Positions 23,299 to 23,529 of a stretch of DNA of 23,529 bases are shown here, piece after piece (within the stretch, counting starts at the first letter, position 1; each line of letters starts with the position of its first letter). The notes under the pieces were generated by a model, which did not search any database, was not told where the DNA came from, and was given only the letters and a program-made list of their open reading frames with translations. Location: contig JAFPUA010000310.1 of NCBI GenBank assembly GCA_017413305.1, positions 1-23,529 of the forward strand, in the 5' to 3' direction. Source of the DNA: Candidatus Ruminimicrobiellum caprinum. GTDB lineage: Bacteria; Elusimicrobiota; Endomicrobiia; Endomicrobiales; Endomicrobiaceae. The translations under genes were made by a program, and so were the position numbers.

Positions 23299-23529
23299 TT
23301 AAAAATCTACCCTTAAAGAAAACATATGTACATTGCCTAAATCACCTTTCGGCAACCAAGCATAATCTATAAAAAACCCTTTATATTTTAAGCCTAAACC
23401 CAATGTTAAATTTGTAATAAAACTATTATTTGTTCCGTTATGATTTTCTAAAGGAACTATATATCCTGCTCTTAAAAAAAATCTGTCGTCATAATGTTTT
23501 TCGCAGGCAAGCTTTAATTCATATATTTC
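23299..23529 (-). CDS. PorV/PorQ-family outer-membrane protein (C-terminal part)
   Basis: The last 76 residues of a gene that begins outside the window. The tail reads RAGYIVPLEN, then GLGLKYKGFFIDYAWLP and KGDLGNVHMFSLRVDF with a terminal Phe, typical of the beta-barrel end of the PorV/PorQ (UPF0164/DUF3308) family. PorV helps release and attach cargo of the type IX secretion system in Bacteroidota. One nucleotide separates its stop from the M6 peptidase, a likely cargo. Recognition rests on the short C-terminus only. Confidence 0.7.
   Translation of the reverse strand, partial: EIYELKLACEKHYDDRFFLRAGYIVPLENHNGTNNSFITNLTLGLGLKYKGFFIDYAWLPKGDLGNVHMFSLRVDF

Noticed and set aside
1..23529. tRNA, rRNA or CRISPR loci
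   Set aside because: I saw no cloverleaf with a GGTTCRA-type arm, no rRNA core sequence and no regularly spaced repeat array. A computed scan could still find a tRNA I missed.

Overview
The window looks like chromosomal DNA of an AT-rich, Gram-negative-type (diderm), probably anaerobic bacterium. It encodes a TonB-dependent outer-membrane receptor, a PorV/PorQ-like outer-membrane protein beside a secreted M6 peptidase with a sorting-type C-terminus, a membrane pyrophosphatase, lactate dehydrogenase and a butyryl-CoA-dehydrogenase-like flavoprotein. This mix, the divergent pyrophosphatase and the very long exported protein at the left edge make Elusimicrobiota (Endomicrobium-like) or a relative such as Omnitrophota my best guess. 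That is inference from gene style, not a computed placement.

Layout, left to right. (1) 1-3661 (-) is one uninterrupted reading frame of at least 1,220 codons that runs off the window. It encodes an exported protein with a signal peptide, a TraB/ChaN-like N-terminal region and, in the middle, an expanded zinc-deaminase-like module. (2) 3704-5040 (-) is a PflX-like radical SAM protein and a YbaK-type deacylase, overlapping by 4 nt. (3) 5160-6439 (+) is the only plus-strand unit: a consensus promoter, a strongly structured 5' RNA with competing terminator and anti-terminator pairings, and a family 8 glycosyltransferase more AT-rich than the sampled fab sequence. (4) 6440-6854 is a repeat-rich intergenic region with a 119-bp imperfect hairpin. 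(5) 6855-8588 (-) is lactate dehydrogenase plus a SIMPL-domain protein under their own promoter. (6) 8708-9889 (-) is an acyl-CoA dehydrogenase, followed by a 134-bp MITE-like element at 9970-10103. (7) 10129-16817 (-) is yceD-rpmF-plsX-fabH-fabD-fabG-acpP-fabF-rnc, a fatty-acid/phospholipid initiation operon behind a perfect consensus promoter, with a second promoter and possible operator before acpP. (8) 16885-18648 (-) is a TonB-dependent receptor. (9) 18755-21139 (-) is the membrane pyrophosphatase with its own perfect promoter. (10) 21264-23529 (-) is the M6 peptidase with a T9SS/FlgD-like C-terminal domain, and the end of a PorV/PorQ-family gene 1 nt upstream.

How the genes fit together. 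PlsX, FabH, FabD, FabG, ACP and FabF give initiation and elongation of acyl-ACP and its conversion to acyl-phosphate; the dehydratase and enoyl reductase are not in the window. The pyrophosphatase recovers PPi energy as an ion gradient. The PorV-like/M6 pair suggests type IX-like secretion of a peptidase. The least explained items are the giant deaminase-like exported protein and the leader RNA of the glycosyltransferase.
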